A DNA stretch of 64,000 nt, from assembly GCA_017649945.1 (NCBI GenBank), contig JAGCFU010000025.1, forward strand, positions 1 to 64,000, given 5' to 3'. Made by a program: the position numbers and the translations under genes. Below the pieces are notes generated by a model that saw nothing but the letters and a program-made list of their open reading frames with translations, searched no databases and was not told the DNA's origin. Origin of the DNA: Bacteroidales bacterium. GTDB taxonomy: Bacteria; Bacteroidota; Bacteroidia; Bacteroidales; F082. Below are positions 25,981 through 36,075 of the stretch, in pieces (positions within the stretch are counted from its first letter, which is position 1; each line of letters opens with the position of its first letter).

Positions 25981-28260
25981 ATGAAAAAAATATTACTTTT
26001 TCTCGCAATCATAACAACAGGTCTGAGTTGCAACGCCCAAGCCATCGGCGACTGGACTTCACACACTCCCGGAAACAACATCATAAGCGTTGATGTGATG
26101 AACAACAACATTTTCGCCGCAACGCCTTACAACATATTTTATTTTAACACCAACGACAACAGCCTTAACCACATGTCAAAAATCGAGGGCTTGTCGGACA
26201 TGGGAATAAAATTGTTGAGATATAGCGAGCCATACGACGTCCTGTTCATAGCTTATACAAACACCAACATCGATTTTCTAGACAAATACGGCAATGTGAC
26301 CAATAACCCTGATATCTACAACAAATATATCCTTGGAAACAAGACCATCAACAACGTGTTTTTCAAAGACAAATACGCTTATGTATGCTGCAGTTTTGGT
26401 ATCGTTGTTATCGATATCGAACGCAATGAAGTGAAAGACACATATACCGTCGGAAACAACGGTAACTATATGAATATCAACGATTTGACCGCTTGCAACG
26501 ATATTTTCTACGCCGCCACAGAACAAGGAGTCTATTATGCAGATGTCAACAATCCGAACCTCGCTGATTTCTCACAATGGACACGTTTCACTAATCATCT
26601 GCCTCATTCGACACAGAATTTTTCTCATATAGTCTGCTTTAACGGCAAAGTCATAGCCAACTATTCCAACAACTCCAATAACACCGACGAGCTGTATGAG
26701 CTAACCGACACAACATCATGGTCATATTTCCTCGAAGGAAGCCAGAATCTCATCGGCGAGATGCGTGTCTACGACGACAAACTCGTCATCACAGAAAAAG
26801 AGAACAACGTGATTGTTTATGACACTGACAAAAACATTCTTCTTGATTTAAACAGACCTATCCGACCTCAATCGGCAACATACGATAAGAAAAGAGACTG
26901 CTACTGGGTAGGTACGAAATCATATTCATTGGCGAAAGTTTCAACGAAAAATTATTTGGAATACATTAAATTCAACGGACCTTTCTCGGAAAAGGTTTTC
27001 AGCATTTCAGCATCAGGAAACAACGTCTGGATATCGCACGGAGGATACACGAGCACATGGGCACCGACATGGAACAAAAACGGTTTTTCATATTACGAAA
27101 ACGACAGCTGGTCATACGTCAATTCATGGAACAGCACTGCTTTCGACTCTCTCATCGATGTCACTTATGTCAAAAACGATCCGGTTGACCGCGACATTGT
27201 GTATGCTGCCACTTTGAGAGGTTTGGCCGTTCTAAAGGACAAACAAGTTGAAAACGTGTACAACGGAAGCAACAGCGGTCTCGGTTTTAATCTTGAATGG
27301 CTGCAATACAACCAATATTACACTTTCGTAACAGGCTTCGACTTCGACAGCAAAAACAACCTCTGGCTCGCCGACAGCGGTGCCGAGGATATGCTTGTTG
27401 TGAAAAAAACTGACGGTTCATGGCAATCTTTCAATGTCGGCAGCGGTCAGACAGGTAAACTCATGGTCGACAGAAACGACATAAAATGGATTGCAAAACG
27501 CGAAGGAAGCATCACTGTTTTCAACGGTAACACGACAAAAACCGTGAACACAAACGCGAGCACAGGCAACCTCCCCGGGACAGCAAACTGCTTCGTCACC
27601 GACAATAACGGCACCGTATGGATCGGGACAACCGACGGCGTGGCGCTGTTCTATGACTCAAGAAAGATATTCAACAACAACACCTATTCTTGCTCAAGGA
27701 TTTTAATCCCTCGCAACGATGGCACAGGCCAAGCCGACTACCTGCTTTCCGGACAATCAGTGCTATCCATAGCTGTCGACGGTGCAAACAACCTGTGGTT
27801 CGGAACCAATAATGGCGTCATTCACACTTCAAACGACGGACAGACTACATATCATCATTTCACTACAGATAACAGTCCTTTGTTCTCCAACTCCGTTAAT
27901 GACATCGCCATCGATGACGAAGGCAACGTATATTTTGCAACAGACAACGGCATCATTTCATATAAAGGAGAGGCTGCAAAAGGCTATGATACGAACACCA
28001 ATGTCTTAGTATATCCTAACCCTGTGCGCCCTGAACACCGCGGAATCGTAGGCATCAAAGGTCTGGTATACAACGCTCTTGTGAAGATTACGACTACAAG
28101 CGGAGCCTTCGTGACACATCTCCAAGCACAAGGCGGACAAGCTGTGTGGGACTGTACCGACATCAACGGAAATCATGTTGAGCCGGGCATCTATCTCATC
28201 TTCGTCAGCGACGAGTCCGGCAACGAGACATATGCCACCAAAGTCCTTATCATGAAGTAA
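25981..28260 (+). CDS. porZ: Type IX secretion protein PorZ
   Basis: A 759-aa member of the PorZ family. PorZ works with the PorU sortase complex on the outer-membrane surface, where it helps process type IX substrates. After a signal peptide, two beta-propeller domains follow, the first with LSKIEGLSD-like wording (HMSKIEGLSDMGIKLLRYS) and the second with NLWLADSGAED, TVWIGTTDGVALF and NLWFGTNNGVIH. The protein ends in a type IX CTD-like domain (VLVYPNPVRPEHRGIVG). The whole layout fits PorZ, and the recO gene starts 1 bp downstream. This gene supports the case that the sorting-domain proteins in the window are real secreted cargo. Confidence 0.88.
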   Translation: MKKILLFLAIITTGLSCNAQAIGDWTSHTPGNNIISVDVMNNNIFAATPYNIFYFNTNDNSLNHMSKIEGLSDMGIKLLRYSEPYDVLFIAYTNTNIDFLDKYGNVTNNPDIYNKYILGNKTINNVFFKDKYAYVCCSFGIVVIDIERNEVKDTYTVGNNGNYMNINDLTACNDIFYAATEQGVYYADVNNPNLADFSQWTRFTNHLPHSTQNFSHIVCFNGKVIANYSNNSNNTDELYELTDTTSWSYFLEGSQNLIGEMRVYDDKLVITEKENNVIVYDTDKNILLDLNRPIRPQSATYDKKRDCYWVGTKSYSLAKVSTKNYLEYIKFNGPFSEKVFSISASGNNVWISHGGYTSTWAPTWNKNGFSYYENDSWSYVNSWNSTAFDSLIDVTYVKNDPVDRDIVYAATLRGLAVLKDKQVENVYNGSNSGLGFNLEWLQYNQYYTFVTGFDFDSKNNLWLADSGAEDMLVVKKTDGSWQSFNVGSGQTGKLMVDRNDIKWIAKREGSITVFNGNTTKTVNTNASTGNLPGTANCFVTDNNGTVWIGTTDGVALFYDSRKIFNNNTYSCSRILIPRNDGTGQADYLLSGQSVLSIAVDGANNLWFGTNNGVIHTSNDGQTTYHHFTTDNSPLFSNSVNDIAIDDEGNVYFATDNGIISYKGEAAKGYDTNTNVLVYPNPVRPEHRGIVGIKGLVYNALVKITTTSGAFVTHLQAQGGQAVWDCTDINGNHVEPGIYLIFVSDESGNETYATKVLIMK

Positions 28261-28261
28261 A

Positions 28262-28990
28262 ATGGACAACTCCGACAAAACGCGCGCAATCGTTCTGAAA
28301 GCCATCAGATATGGCGACAACAGCCTTATTGTCAAGATGTTAACAGAACAAAACGGCTTACAATCTTTTATCGTCAAAGGTGCTTTCAACAAAAACGCCA
28401 AGATACGCACCGCCTTGTTTCAGCCGCTCACACTACTTGAAATAGTAAGCGCCAAATCACACGGCGACCTTGGATATCTTAAGGAAGCAGGCATAGAATA
28501 CGCCTATCAGGATATACCTATTAATATTAATAAAAACGCCATCGTGCTATTTACATGCGAACTTTTGTCAAAAGCCATACAAGACAGTGAGACTGACACT
28601 GAGCTTTTCGAGTTCATCCATCATTCCCTGATGCATCTTGACAACGCTGCGACCAACTACGCTGATTTCCCATTGAAATTTGCAATAGAATTAAGCCGTT
28701 TTTTAGGATTCTCGCCCAACCTCTCAGGTTACAAACATGATTATATCTTTGATTTGGAAGAAGGCTGTTTTCGTCACGAAGGGTCTGGAACATCTTATGT
28801 AATCGACAGCCGTTTGAGTGCATCGTTTTTTAAACTCTGCAGCAACAACATATTCGAAGATGTATTCCTTAACTTCACAAACACCGAGCGCAGGTTGTTG
28901 CTTGAAGCCGTAACCGACTATTATAAAATGCATATCGGCGGATTCAACGATATAAAATCCACCGATATACTGAAAACTATACTCCAATAA
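28262..28990 (+). CDS. recO: DNA repair protein RecO
   Basis: A 242-aa RecO-family protein involved in RecF-pathway recombination by loading RecA onto single-stranded DNA. The N-terminal OB fold (TRAIVLKAIRYGDNSLIVKMLTEQNGLQSFIVKG) is followed by a helical domain with PLKFAIELSRFLGFSPNL and the family's FDLEEGCF. It starts 1 bp after the porZ stop, so the two are probably translated from one message. It ends 7 bp from the converging wzc gene. Confidence 0.92.
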   Translation: MDNSDKTRAIVLKAIRYGDNSLIVKMLTEQNGLQSFIVKGAFNKNAKIRTALFQPLTLLEIVSAKSHGDLGYLKEAGIEYAYQDIPININKNAIVLFTCELLSKAIQDSETDTELFEFIHHSLMHLDNAATNYADFPLKFAIELSRFLGFSPNLSGYKHDYIFDLEEGCFRHEGSGTSYVIDSRLSASFFKLCSNNIFEDVFLNFTNTERRLLLEAVTDYYKMHIGGFNDIKSTDILKTILQ

Positions 28991-28997
28991 TTTCCTT

Positions 28998-31523
28998 TTA
29001 TTCTCTTCTCTTTCTTAAGATACGGGCAATAAGACCTTCTCTTTTCTTCTTGCCGTGATGATGGTCGTCGCTGCCATAGTATCCGCTTCCGTAACCATAG
29101 CCGTAACCGTAACCATATCCGTAGCCATATCCGTAGCCATAACCATATCCGCCGTAACCGTAGCTGTAACGATAACCGTATGTTCCTGAGAACTGGATAC
29201 CGTTAATGACGATATTCATCTTTACGCCACGCTCTTCCAAATCCTTGATGATTGAGGCGAACATTTTCTTGTTGGTAACACCCTGACGCACCACGTAGCA
29301 ATAAGTGTCAACATGTTTCATCAGCAGGAATGCATCGGTAACCAATGCAAGAGGCGGAGTATCCACAATGATATAGTCATATCTTTCTCTCAATTCGGCA
29401 AACAACTGTGCACAGCGGTCTGATGCGATAAGTTCTGCCGGGTTAGGCGGCACAGGACCTGCACAAATGATATCCAATGAAGGCAGCTTGCCGGATGGCT
29501 GGATGATTTCATCAATAGACGCTTTGTTGGCAAGATATGAAGATGTTCCAAGTTTGTTGCTCAAGCCGAACTCCTGATACAAACGAGGTTTACGCAAGTC
29601 GAATCCGACGAGCGCCGTCTTCTTTCCGTAAAGGGCATAGATTGATGCCATATTGATGGAGATATATGTCTTACCCACTGACGCCATATCACCTGTCACA
29701 AGGAATACATATTTCTCTTTGCCCTGCAAGATAAAGTCAAGGTTTGTTCTGATTGAACGGAACGACTCTGCTGCCGGCGATTTCGGCGATGCGATAACCA
29801 TAGTCTTTAAACTTGAACTTGTCTCAATGAAAGGAATCTGTCCTATAATTGGGAACTTGGTCGTATTCTCAACATCTTTGCGCTCCAAAATCTTAGTGTT
29901 GAAGAAATCTCTCAACAGGATATAAGCCACAGGAATAAGGAGTCCGATGACCAATGCTACAAGATAGTTCATCTGAGCACGAGGAGCGACTCTTCTCACC
30001 AAAGATAACTTAGCAGTATCGATAATTTCGTTATCAGGAGTGTTACTTGCCTTGAGAATCTGTGCTTCAGAACGTCTCTGCATCAAGAAGTTGTATATAT
30101 TTTCATTGTAAGTGAACCTACGCTGATAACCAAGAAGTTGACGCTGTGTCTCAGGAAGTTCCTTAACCTGTTCATCAAGTTTGTGGATATTGTCGTTGAC
30201 ACCTTTTATATTCAGACGGGCATTACTGATAATATTGTTGATATTCTCCAACAACGTCAATTTGGTCTGGGCAATCTGCTGGTCAAGGCTGATGACGACA
30301 GGGTTCTTGTCGGTTGATGTGATAAGTTGTGTCTGCTTTTTACTTGAAAGGTCGACAAGCTTGCTGACAAGTTGATTCAGAAGCGGGTCCTGAATACCCA
30401 TGGCACTCGGAGCGATAAGTTTATCAGGTTCATCCAAGTTCGCCTCGATATAAATCTTCAAATCGGTATAATATTTCAGGTTAAGTTCCATCTCGGCCTT
30501 GCGTTTCTCTTGTTCTTTCAAATAATTGAACAAGTCATTGGCCTGTGTATTTAGGTTCATAAAGTCATTGCCTTGTTGGAAATTTTGCAAATCAACCTCC
30601 GCCTTACTCAACGACTCCTGAATTTCAACCAATTCATTATCAATGAAATCAATGGTATTATCTGAAACCCTGTTCTTAAGGTCAAGGTCTCTCTGGATAA
30701 ATTCAGTACACACTTGATTCAGATAATCAGTTATTTTAGCGGCATTGGCTCCTTGTACTGTCAAGTTCAATAAAGAAGCCTGCTTGCTAATGTTTGTGAC
30801 AGACATCCTGCCGCTCATCATTCCAACCAACGCGACCATGCTGTTAATACGGAATGAATGTTTCAGCCTGCTATCACCATTATTATAGTGGCTATTCAGA
30901 ATGATACGGAATTTGTTATATTTATTGTCAACAGTGTCGCCGAAGTTATAAACCTCTTCAAACTTTAAATCTCTAACCAGTCCAACATATTTCTCTTGAG
31001 CAAAATCATACTTGTAAGCCGCCTTTGCCTCTGCGCTCAATTTATACTGACCGTTGTCAAGAATTTTGACGTAATACTTAACGCCCACCATTTGCGGAAC
31101 TGTGTAGTCAACTTCCACTGTGAACGGATTATCCTTATATAATTCTGTTGTAGCCAATCTCCCTTTTGAATAATACGAAACTCTAAAATCAAGTTTTCTC
31201 AATGCTTTTTCGGCAAGCATATATGACTTCAAAATACCTATTTCATTGTCTACATTACCATAACTTCTAAAATTCATACCTGTCATCATGGCAGCAGCAT
31301 CCATACCCATCTTCTGCTCTTTGATATAAACTGTAGCTGAAACCTGATAAACATTAGGTTTATATTTGTTATAAACATAGCCTGCCATCAAAGAGATGAC
31401 TCCAAAAATAACAAACAGATACCAATAGCTTAAGAATTTGATGATAAGCGCCTTGATATCAATAGTACTCTCTTCCTGTACCTGAAGAGGTCTCTGCAAA
31501 TTCTGAATATCGTTATTGTTCAT
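28998..31523 (-). CDS. Wzc-like polysaccharide co-polymerase / tyrosine autokinase with Gly-Tyr tail
   Basis: An 841-aa bacterial tyrosine kinase and polysaccharide chain-length regulator. Two membrane helices (near residues 30-55 and 530-548) flank a periplasmic coiled-coil domain, and the cytoplasmic BY-kinase domain follows. The Walker A motif is DMASVGKT with K618, Walker A' is GFDLRKPR, and Walker B ends at D721 (IVDTPP). The C-terminus holds a low-complexity tract of 17 tyrosines in about 36 residues alternating with glycine, then a His/Lys basic tail. Autophosphorylated Tyr clusters are normal in this family, but such a regular Gly-Tyr repeat is unusual. It follows wza with 11 bp between. 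Confidence 0.92.
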   Translation of the reverse strand: MNNNDIQNLQRPLQVQEESTIDIKALIIKFLSYWYLFVIFGVISLMAGYVYNKYKPNVYQVSATVYIKEQKMGMDAAAMMTGMNFRSYGNVDNEIGILKSYMLAEKALRKLDFRVSYYSKGRLATTELYKDNPFTVEVDYTVPQMVGVKYYVKILDNGQYKLSAEAKAAYKYDFAQEKYVGLVRDLKFEEVYNFGDTVDNKYNKFRIILNSHYNNGDSRLKHSFRINSMVALVGMMSGRMSVTNISKQASLLNLTVQGANAAKITDYLNQVCTEFIQRDLDLKNRVSDNTIDFIDNELVEIQESLSKAEVDLQNFQQGNDFMNLNTQANDLFNYLKEQEKRKAEMELNLKYYTDLKIYIEANLDEPDKLIAPSAMGIQDPLLNQLVSKLVDLSSKKQTQLITSTDKNPVVISLDQQIAQTKLTLLENINNIISNARLNIKGVNDNIHKLDEQVKELPETQRQLLGYQRRFTYNENIYNFLMQRRSEAQILKASNTPDNEIIDTAKLSLVRRVAPRAQMNYLVALVIGLLIPVAYILLRDFFNTKILERKDVENTTKFPIIGQIPFIETSSSLKTMVIASPKSPAAESFRSIRTNLDFILQGKEKYVFLVTGDMASVGKTYISINMASIYALYGKKTALVGFDLRKPRLYQEFGLSNKLGTSSYLANKASIDEIIQPSGKLPSLDIICAGPVPPNPAELIASDRCAQLFAELRERYDYIIVDTPPLALVTDAFLLMKHVDTYCYVVRQGVTNKKMFASIIKDLEERGVKMNIVINGIQFSGTYGYRYSYGYGGYGYGYGYGYGYGYGYGYGYGSGYYGSDDHHHGKKKREGLIARILRKRRE
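29073..29186 (-). repeat. Hexanucleotide repeat tract encoding Gly-Tyr dipeptides in wzc
   Basis: The plus strand shows repeated six-base units such as gtaacc, atatcc and gtagcc, which read on the minus strand as GGxTAy, that is Gly-Tyr. The unit length is a multiple of three, so slipped-strand copy changes would change the number of tyrosines without a frameshift. Confidence 0.8.
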
Positions 31524-31534
31524 ATTAAATGTTA

Positions 31535-32353
31535 TTAATCAGCTGTGATGATAAAGAATGTAAGAACAGTAATCAGCAATGAGGCTGCCGCAAAGATTGT
31601 TGAATAAGGCACGCTTGTGAAACCATATCTCTTGATACCCAGCGGTTCAACATAAATGATATCATTAGGTTTCAAATAATACTGTGGATTTGAAAGAATA
31701 TCCGCATCATTGATATTTACCCTTACAATCTGAGAACCTTCTGTGGTCTGATGTATTATTTTCACATTCTTCTTATTTGCGAAATCAGTGGCATTACCGG
31801 CCAGAGCCAAAGCTTGGAACAGGTTGATGTCCGACTGGTAAACCTGATACTGACCTGGTCTGGACACCTCACCCAATATGGTAAGATTAAACAATCCGAG
31901 TTTCACATAAACGATGGTCTCTTTCTGATATTCCCCGATGATGTTCTGGATTTTCTGCTGGATCTCATCTATTGTAAGGTCTTTAACATAGATCGTACCG
32001 GCATAAGGGAAGTTGATTGTACCTTCGTCGCTGACAGAAAAACCATTCAAATAAATACCGGCATTACCGCTTGAATTGCCTCCACCGCCCACAGTACCCA
32101 TATTGGTATTTCCACTGCTGTTGAAAAACTCCGAAAAGTTCTTGTCCATACTCGACACCCTGATATACAGGTTATCACCAGGTTGCACCTTGTAGTCGAA
32201 ACTACGTTTGTTCTGATACTCAATTGAAGTGATGCTGTCAATCATCTGCTCCTTTTGTAAGTAAAGGATCTTTTTCTGTGACACACAAGAAGTCATGACC
32301 ATAGCCACAACAACTGCAGCAAATAATACGCTTCTAAATAATAACTTCTTCAT
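31535..32353 (-). CDS. Wza-like polysaccharide export lipoprotein
   Basis: A 272-aa outer-membrane polysaccharide export protein. The lipobox TSC sits at the end of the signal peptide. The polysaccharide export domain (SFDYKVQPGDNLYIRVSS) is followed by SLBB-type repeats (LTILGEVSRPGQYQVYQS). A hydrophobic C-terminal segment (IFAAASLLITVLTFFIITA) is typical of Bacteroidota homologues. It lies between gldH and wzc in one operon, matching a Wza-Wzc export pair. Confidence 0.92.
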   Translation of the reverse strand: MKKLLFRSVLFAAVVVAMVMTSCVSQKKILYLQKEQMIDSITSIEYQNKRSFDYKVQPGDNLYIRVSSMDKNFSEFFNSSGNTNMGTVGGGGNSSGNAGIYLNGFSVSDEGTINFPYAGTIYVKDLTIDEIQQKIQNIIGEYQKETIVYVKLGLFNLTILGEVSRPGQYQVYQSDINLFQALALAGNATDFANKKNVKIIHQTTEGSQIVRVNINDADILSNPQYYLKPNDIIYVEPLGIKRYGFTSVPYSTIFAAASLLITVLTFFIITAD

Positions 32354-32357
32354 TTAT

Positions 32358-32873
32358 TTATTTTTTTGTCTTTATCTGTAAACAATTAACACTCAACCTT
32401 TTAATTCCATACATCGGATCTTTGGAATATTTATTCTCAATCTTGAAATGATACTCACCGACCTCGTCAAAACTCATTTCGCCGATAAGCGGCAACTCAT
32501 ACCTATAATAACCGTTTACCTTTTCCGATTTGAAATTCCCATCCTTGTCCTTCAATTTGAAGTTAAACTCACGCGAACGGCTGCTGCCATCAGGAGCGTT
32601 TATCGACAAAGCTATCGGAAACAAACCGTCATTACCTTCATGATACGGATAAATATTAGGATAAACATCCGATACTTCAATTTCCATAACCAAATCGGCT
32701 GTAATAGGCGCTTTCACTACATTGTATGTAGTCTCAATATAATCAAAACGACCCCACATCTCACCATCAAAATCTCTAACAATAACTTCTCCGTCTTGCT
32801 GTTTTGAACAAGAGCACAATCCTAACGTTAGGATTATCAAAGCGATATATATATCAAGCCAATGTTTTACCAT
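32358..32873 (-). CDS. gldH: Gliding motility lipoprotein GldH
   Basis: A 171-aa lipoprotein of the GldH family, which in gliding Flavobacteria is needed for motility but is also kept by non-gliding Bacteroidota. The lipobox is LCSC. The mature domain has the family wording WGRFDYIETTYNV near its start and EFNFKLKDKDGNFKSE and PLIGEMSFDEVGEYHFKIE in its beta core. It is the first gene of the gldH-wza-wzc operon. The cell role here is unknown. Confidence 0.87.
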   Translation of the reverse strand: MVKHWLDIYIALIILTLGLCSCSKQQDGEVIVRDFDGEMWGRFDYIETTYNVVKAPITADLVMEIEVSDVYPNIYPYHEGNDGLFPIALSINAPDGSSRSREFNFKLKDKDGNFKSEKVNGYYRYELPLIGEMSFDEVGEYHFKIENKYSKDPMYGIKRLSVNCLQIKTKK

Positions 32874-32910
32874 TCACCGTAATTTAAACTTCACACTATA
32901 TTACAATTTG

Positions 32911-32918
32911 CAAAGATA
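32911..32918 (-). promoter_or_regulatory. Candidate -7 box for the gldH-wza-wzc operon
   Basis: Minus-strand TATCTTTG, followed by C, matches TANNTTTG with a leader of about 35 nt before the gldH start. Confidence 0.5.
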
Positions 32919-32962
32919 CAATATTTTCTTTTTAAAAAAGAAAAACTTTCACAAACTTTTAA

Positions 32963-32970
32963 TATTTTTG
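32963..32970 (+). promoter_or_regulatory. Candidate -7 box for mrdA-rodA
   Basis: TATTTTTG matches TANNTTTG, about 37 bp upstream of the mrdA ATG. It lies in the divergent gap shared with gldH. Confidence 0.45.
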
Positions 32971-33007
32971 TAATTGGAAATTTTTGCTCAAAAAAAGTTA
33001 TAACGAC

Positions 33008-34819
33008 ATGATTAAGAACAAGATAAATTATTCACAGCGCAAATATGTCATCGGCTCGATATTCATATTGGTCGCCTTAATCATTCTCATTAAACTTTTT
33101 ATAATCCAAATTGTCGATGATTCATACAAGCATTCTTCCGACAGCAACACTTTAAGATACATCACACAATACCCTTCAAGAGGAAAAATTTACGATCGTA
33201 ATGGCGAACTTCTGGTTTATAATGATGCCGTTTATGATTTGATGATTATACCTTCCCAAGCTAAAAAAATCGACACGGCTGCGTTATGTAAATTATTGAA
33301 TATCAATCATTCAACATATATAAACAACTTAAACAAGGCCAAAAAATATTCGATGATAACGCCATCGATATTCATATCGCAAATCACAAAAGAGGAATAC
33401 GGACGTATCGCTGAAATGTTATATCACTATCCGGGATTTTATTTTCAGATACGCTCGATACGCCAATATCCTCGTCCGATTGCCGCTCACACTTTGGGAA
33501 GCATCGGCGAAGTGACGAAACCGGAGATGGACAAGGATTCGTACTACAAATTAGGCGACTACATCGGAAAATCGGGCATCGAGAAATATTACGAGAAAGA
33601 ACTTCGTGGCACGAAAGGCTTGAAAATCACCGTGGTTGACGTTCACAACCGTGAAAAAGAGCGTTACATGGACGGCGCTTGCGACATCATGCCGGAGTCA
33701 GGTAACGACATCATACTCGGTCTCGACGCTGAGCTTCAGGCGTACGGTGAATATCTGATGTCTGGCAAGACTGGCTCCATCGTCGCTATTGAGCCAACCA
33801 CAGGACAGATACTCGCCATGGTGACCAGCCCTACATACGACCCTAACGAATTGGTAGGACGCAAACGCGGAACGCACTATTCCCAGTTACTGAACAACCC
33901 CGATAAACCATTGATTAACAGGGCAATAAGCGGCACATATCCTCCAGGTTCGACATTCAAAATGATCAATGGGCTAATCTCACTTCAGAGCGGTGTGATA
34001 ACAGCAAACACACCTTATCCATGCAACGGACCTAAAAGCACACCTATCAAGTGCACGCACTACCATAGCTCACCTGTACGACTGTACGATGCCATTGAGA
34101 ACTCATGCAATCCTTATTTCTGGCAGGCTTTCCAGGATATGATGAACTTAAAACGTTTCGGAGGCACCAAGGCTGCATTCAAATTCTGGTACGATAACGT
34201 CATAAGCTTCGGCCTCGGCAGAACATGCAAATCCGATATCCCGTTCACCGTATCCGGAAACATTCCCACCATGGAATATTACGACAAATTATATCATGGC
34301 CTATGGAATGCCACGACGATACGTTCGCTCAGCATCGGTCAAGGTGAGATTCTGGTGACACCGTTGCAACTTGCTAATGTGGCGGCCGCCATAGGCAACG
34401 AAGGTTATTTCATTGAGCCTCATTATATTAAGTGTTTCGGCAACCCTGACGATAGCGTATCTTTTGAAAAACATATCATCAACATCGACAAAAGGCATTT
34501 CCGAGAAGTCAAGAAAGGGATGCAGAGTGTGTTTGAGGGAGAGCACGGCACCGCAAGGATGTCAGCAATTCCTGACATTACCGTTGGTGGCAAGACAGGA
34601 ACGGCAGAGAATCCGCACGGACCTGACCATTCGATATTCATGGGATTCGCACCAATTAACAACCCGCAAATTGCCATCGCTGTAGTAGTCGAAAACGCCG
34701 GCTTCGGCTCAACATGGGCGGCACCTATCGCCTCCCTGATGATTGAAAAATATATAAAAGGAGAAGCGACACGCCCGAAACTTGAAGAAAAAGTATTAAC
34801 GACAAACAACGCTGAATGA
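33008..34819 (+). CDS. mrdA: Penicillin-binding protein 2 (elongation transpeptidase)
   Basis: Class B PBP of 603 aa from the ATG at 33008. A single N-terminal membrane anchor precedes the pedestal domain (YPSRGKIYDRNGELL) and the transpeptidase domain. The active-site motifs are complete: SxxK at S315-K318 (GSTFK), SCN in IENSCNP and KTG in VGGKTGTAENPHG. It cross-links peptidoglycan during cell elongation together with RodA, whose gene overlaps its stop codon. A TTG 24 bp upstream is a weaker alternative start. Confidence 0.96.
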   Translation: MIKNKINYSQRKYVIGSIFILVALIILIKLFIIQIVDDSYKHSSDSNTLRYITQYPSRGKIYDRNGELLVYNDAVYDLMIIPSQAKKIDTAALCKLLNINHSTYINNLNKAKKYSMITPSIFISQITKEEYGRIAEMLYHYPGFYFQIRSIRQYPRPIAAHTLGSIGEVTKPEMDKDSYYKLGDYIGKSGIEKYYEKELRGTKGLKITVVDVHNREKERYMDGACDIMPESGNDIILGLDAELQAYGEYLMSGKTGSIVAIEPTTGQILAMVTSPTYDPNELVGRKRGTHYSQLLNNPDKPLINRAISGTYPPGSTFKMINGLISLQSGVITANTPYPCNGPKSTPIKCTHYHSSPVRLYDAIENSCNPYFWQAFQDMMNLKRFGGTKAAFKFWYDNVISFGLGRTCKSDIPFTVSGNIPTMEYYDKLYHGLWNATTIRSLSIGQGEILVTPLQLANVAAAIGNEGYFIEPHYIKCFGNPDDSVSFEKHIINIDKRHFREVKKGMQSVFEGEHGTARMSAIPDITVGGKTGTAENPHGPDHSIFMGFAPINNPQIAIAVVVENAGFGSTWAAPIASLMIEKYIKGEATRPKLEEKVLTTNNAE

Positions 34820-36075
34820 TGAGAAGCAAAAACTCAATAGGAAGAATAGATATCTGGCTGTTAATCATATACTTAGCCCTCGTGACGACAGGACTGTTCA
34901 GTATATATGCCGCCGCTTTCAACGAAGCGCACCCACATATCTACGACTTCTCACAAAACTACGGGAAACAGTTGATGTTTATCGGCGTCAGCTTATTTGT
35001 CGGTTTTGCGATTTTACTAATCGACGCCAAGTTTTTCAATGTTGTTGCATATGTGGTGTATGGTTTGTCGATAGTATGTTTGCTATTGGTTTTGGTTGTC
35101 GGTTCAAAAATCTCAGGTTCAACATCTTGGATACAACTCGGACCAATATCTTTCCAGCCTTCAGAGTTTGCGAAATTCGGCACCGCCTTAGCTTTGGCAC
35201 ATTATCTGGGAAAAATTGACACCGATTTCACAAAATTCAAGACAAAACTAATCAGTTATGGCATCGTTTTCCTGCCGATGTTACTCATTTTAGCACAAGG
35301 CGACGCCGGTTCAGCATCAGTTTTCATAATTTTCCTTTTGGTACTTTATCGCGAAGGCATGGGCGGACAAATTCTCATCATAGGTCTGGCCACTGCAACA
35401 CTTTTCATTATAACTCTTTGTGTATCAAAATGGTTTATAATGATTGGCCTCGTCGTGACATATGCTTTTTTCCTTCTTTTAATCGACCGCACAAAGAAAA
35501 ACATCTGGTTAGTGACAGGCTTTCTAATCGCCGCATGTGCCATTGTCTTTTCCGTCGATTTCGCTTTCCATCATATCCTAAAACAACATCAGCAGACACG
35601 TATAAATATCATTTTGGGCAAAGAACATGATACAAAAGGCGTCGGTTATAACCTGAATCAGTCGATGATTGCCATCGGTTCCGGAGGTTTTTCAGGCAAA
35701 GGATATCTCAAAGGCACCATGACGAAATACAACTTCGTGCCTGAGCAGCACACCGATTTCATCTTCTGCACTGTCGGTGAGGAGTCGGGGTTCGTCGGAT
35801 GTTTCTTACTGATAGCTCTTTATCTCGCTTTGATATTGAGAATCATTTACTTAGCTGAGCGACAACGTTCACCGTTCAGTCGTATTTATGGCTATGGCAT
35901 CGCATGTATTTTCTTCTTCCATTTTGCCATAAATATAGGAATGACAATAGGATTAGTGCCTGTCATCGGTATCCCATTGCCATTCCTAAGTTACGGAGGC
36001 TCAAGCCTTTTGATGTTTTCTATGATGATTTTCGTGTTCCTTAAACAGGACGCGAACCGTATGAATATCTTTTAG
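34816..36075 (+). CDS. rodA: Peptidoglycan glycosyltransferase RodA
   Basis: A 419-aa SEDS-family membrane glycosyltransferase that polymerises lipid II in the elongation complex. It has about ten hydrophobic helices and the family motifs STSWIQLGPISFQPSEFAK, EQHTDFIFCTVGEE, and GIPLPFLSYGGSSLL. The start overlaps the mrdA stop by 4 bp. Its own stop overlaps the pfkA stop by 4 bp from the other strand. Confidence 0.96.
   Translation: MMRSKNSIGRIDIWLLIIYLALVTTGLFSIYAAAFNEAHPHIYDFSQNYGKQLMFIGVSLFVGFAILLIDAKFFNVVAYVVYGLSIVCLLLVLVVGSKISGSTSWIQLGPISFQPSEFAKFGTALALAHYLGKIDTDFTKFKTKLISYGIVFLPMLLILAQGDAGSASVFIIFLLVLYREGMGGQILIIGLATATLFIITLCVSKWFIMIGLVVTYAFFLLLIDRTKKNIWLVTGFLIAACAIVFSVDFAFHHILKQHQQTRINIILGKEHDTKGVGYNLNQSMIAIGSGGFSGKGYLKGTMTKYNFVPEQHTDFIFCTVGEESGFVGCFLLIALYLALILRIIYLAERQRSPFSRIYGYGIACIFFFHFAINIGMTIGLVPVIGIPLPFLSYGGSSLLMFSMMIFVFLKQDANRMNIF

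Noticed and set aside
29073..29186. Repeated short units considered as a CRISPR array
   Set aside because: Units are six bases with no spacers and lie within the wzc coding frame as Gly-Tyr codons.
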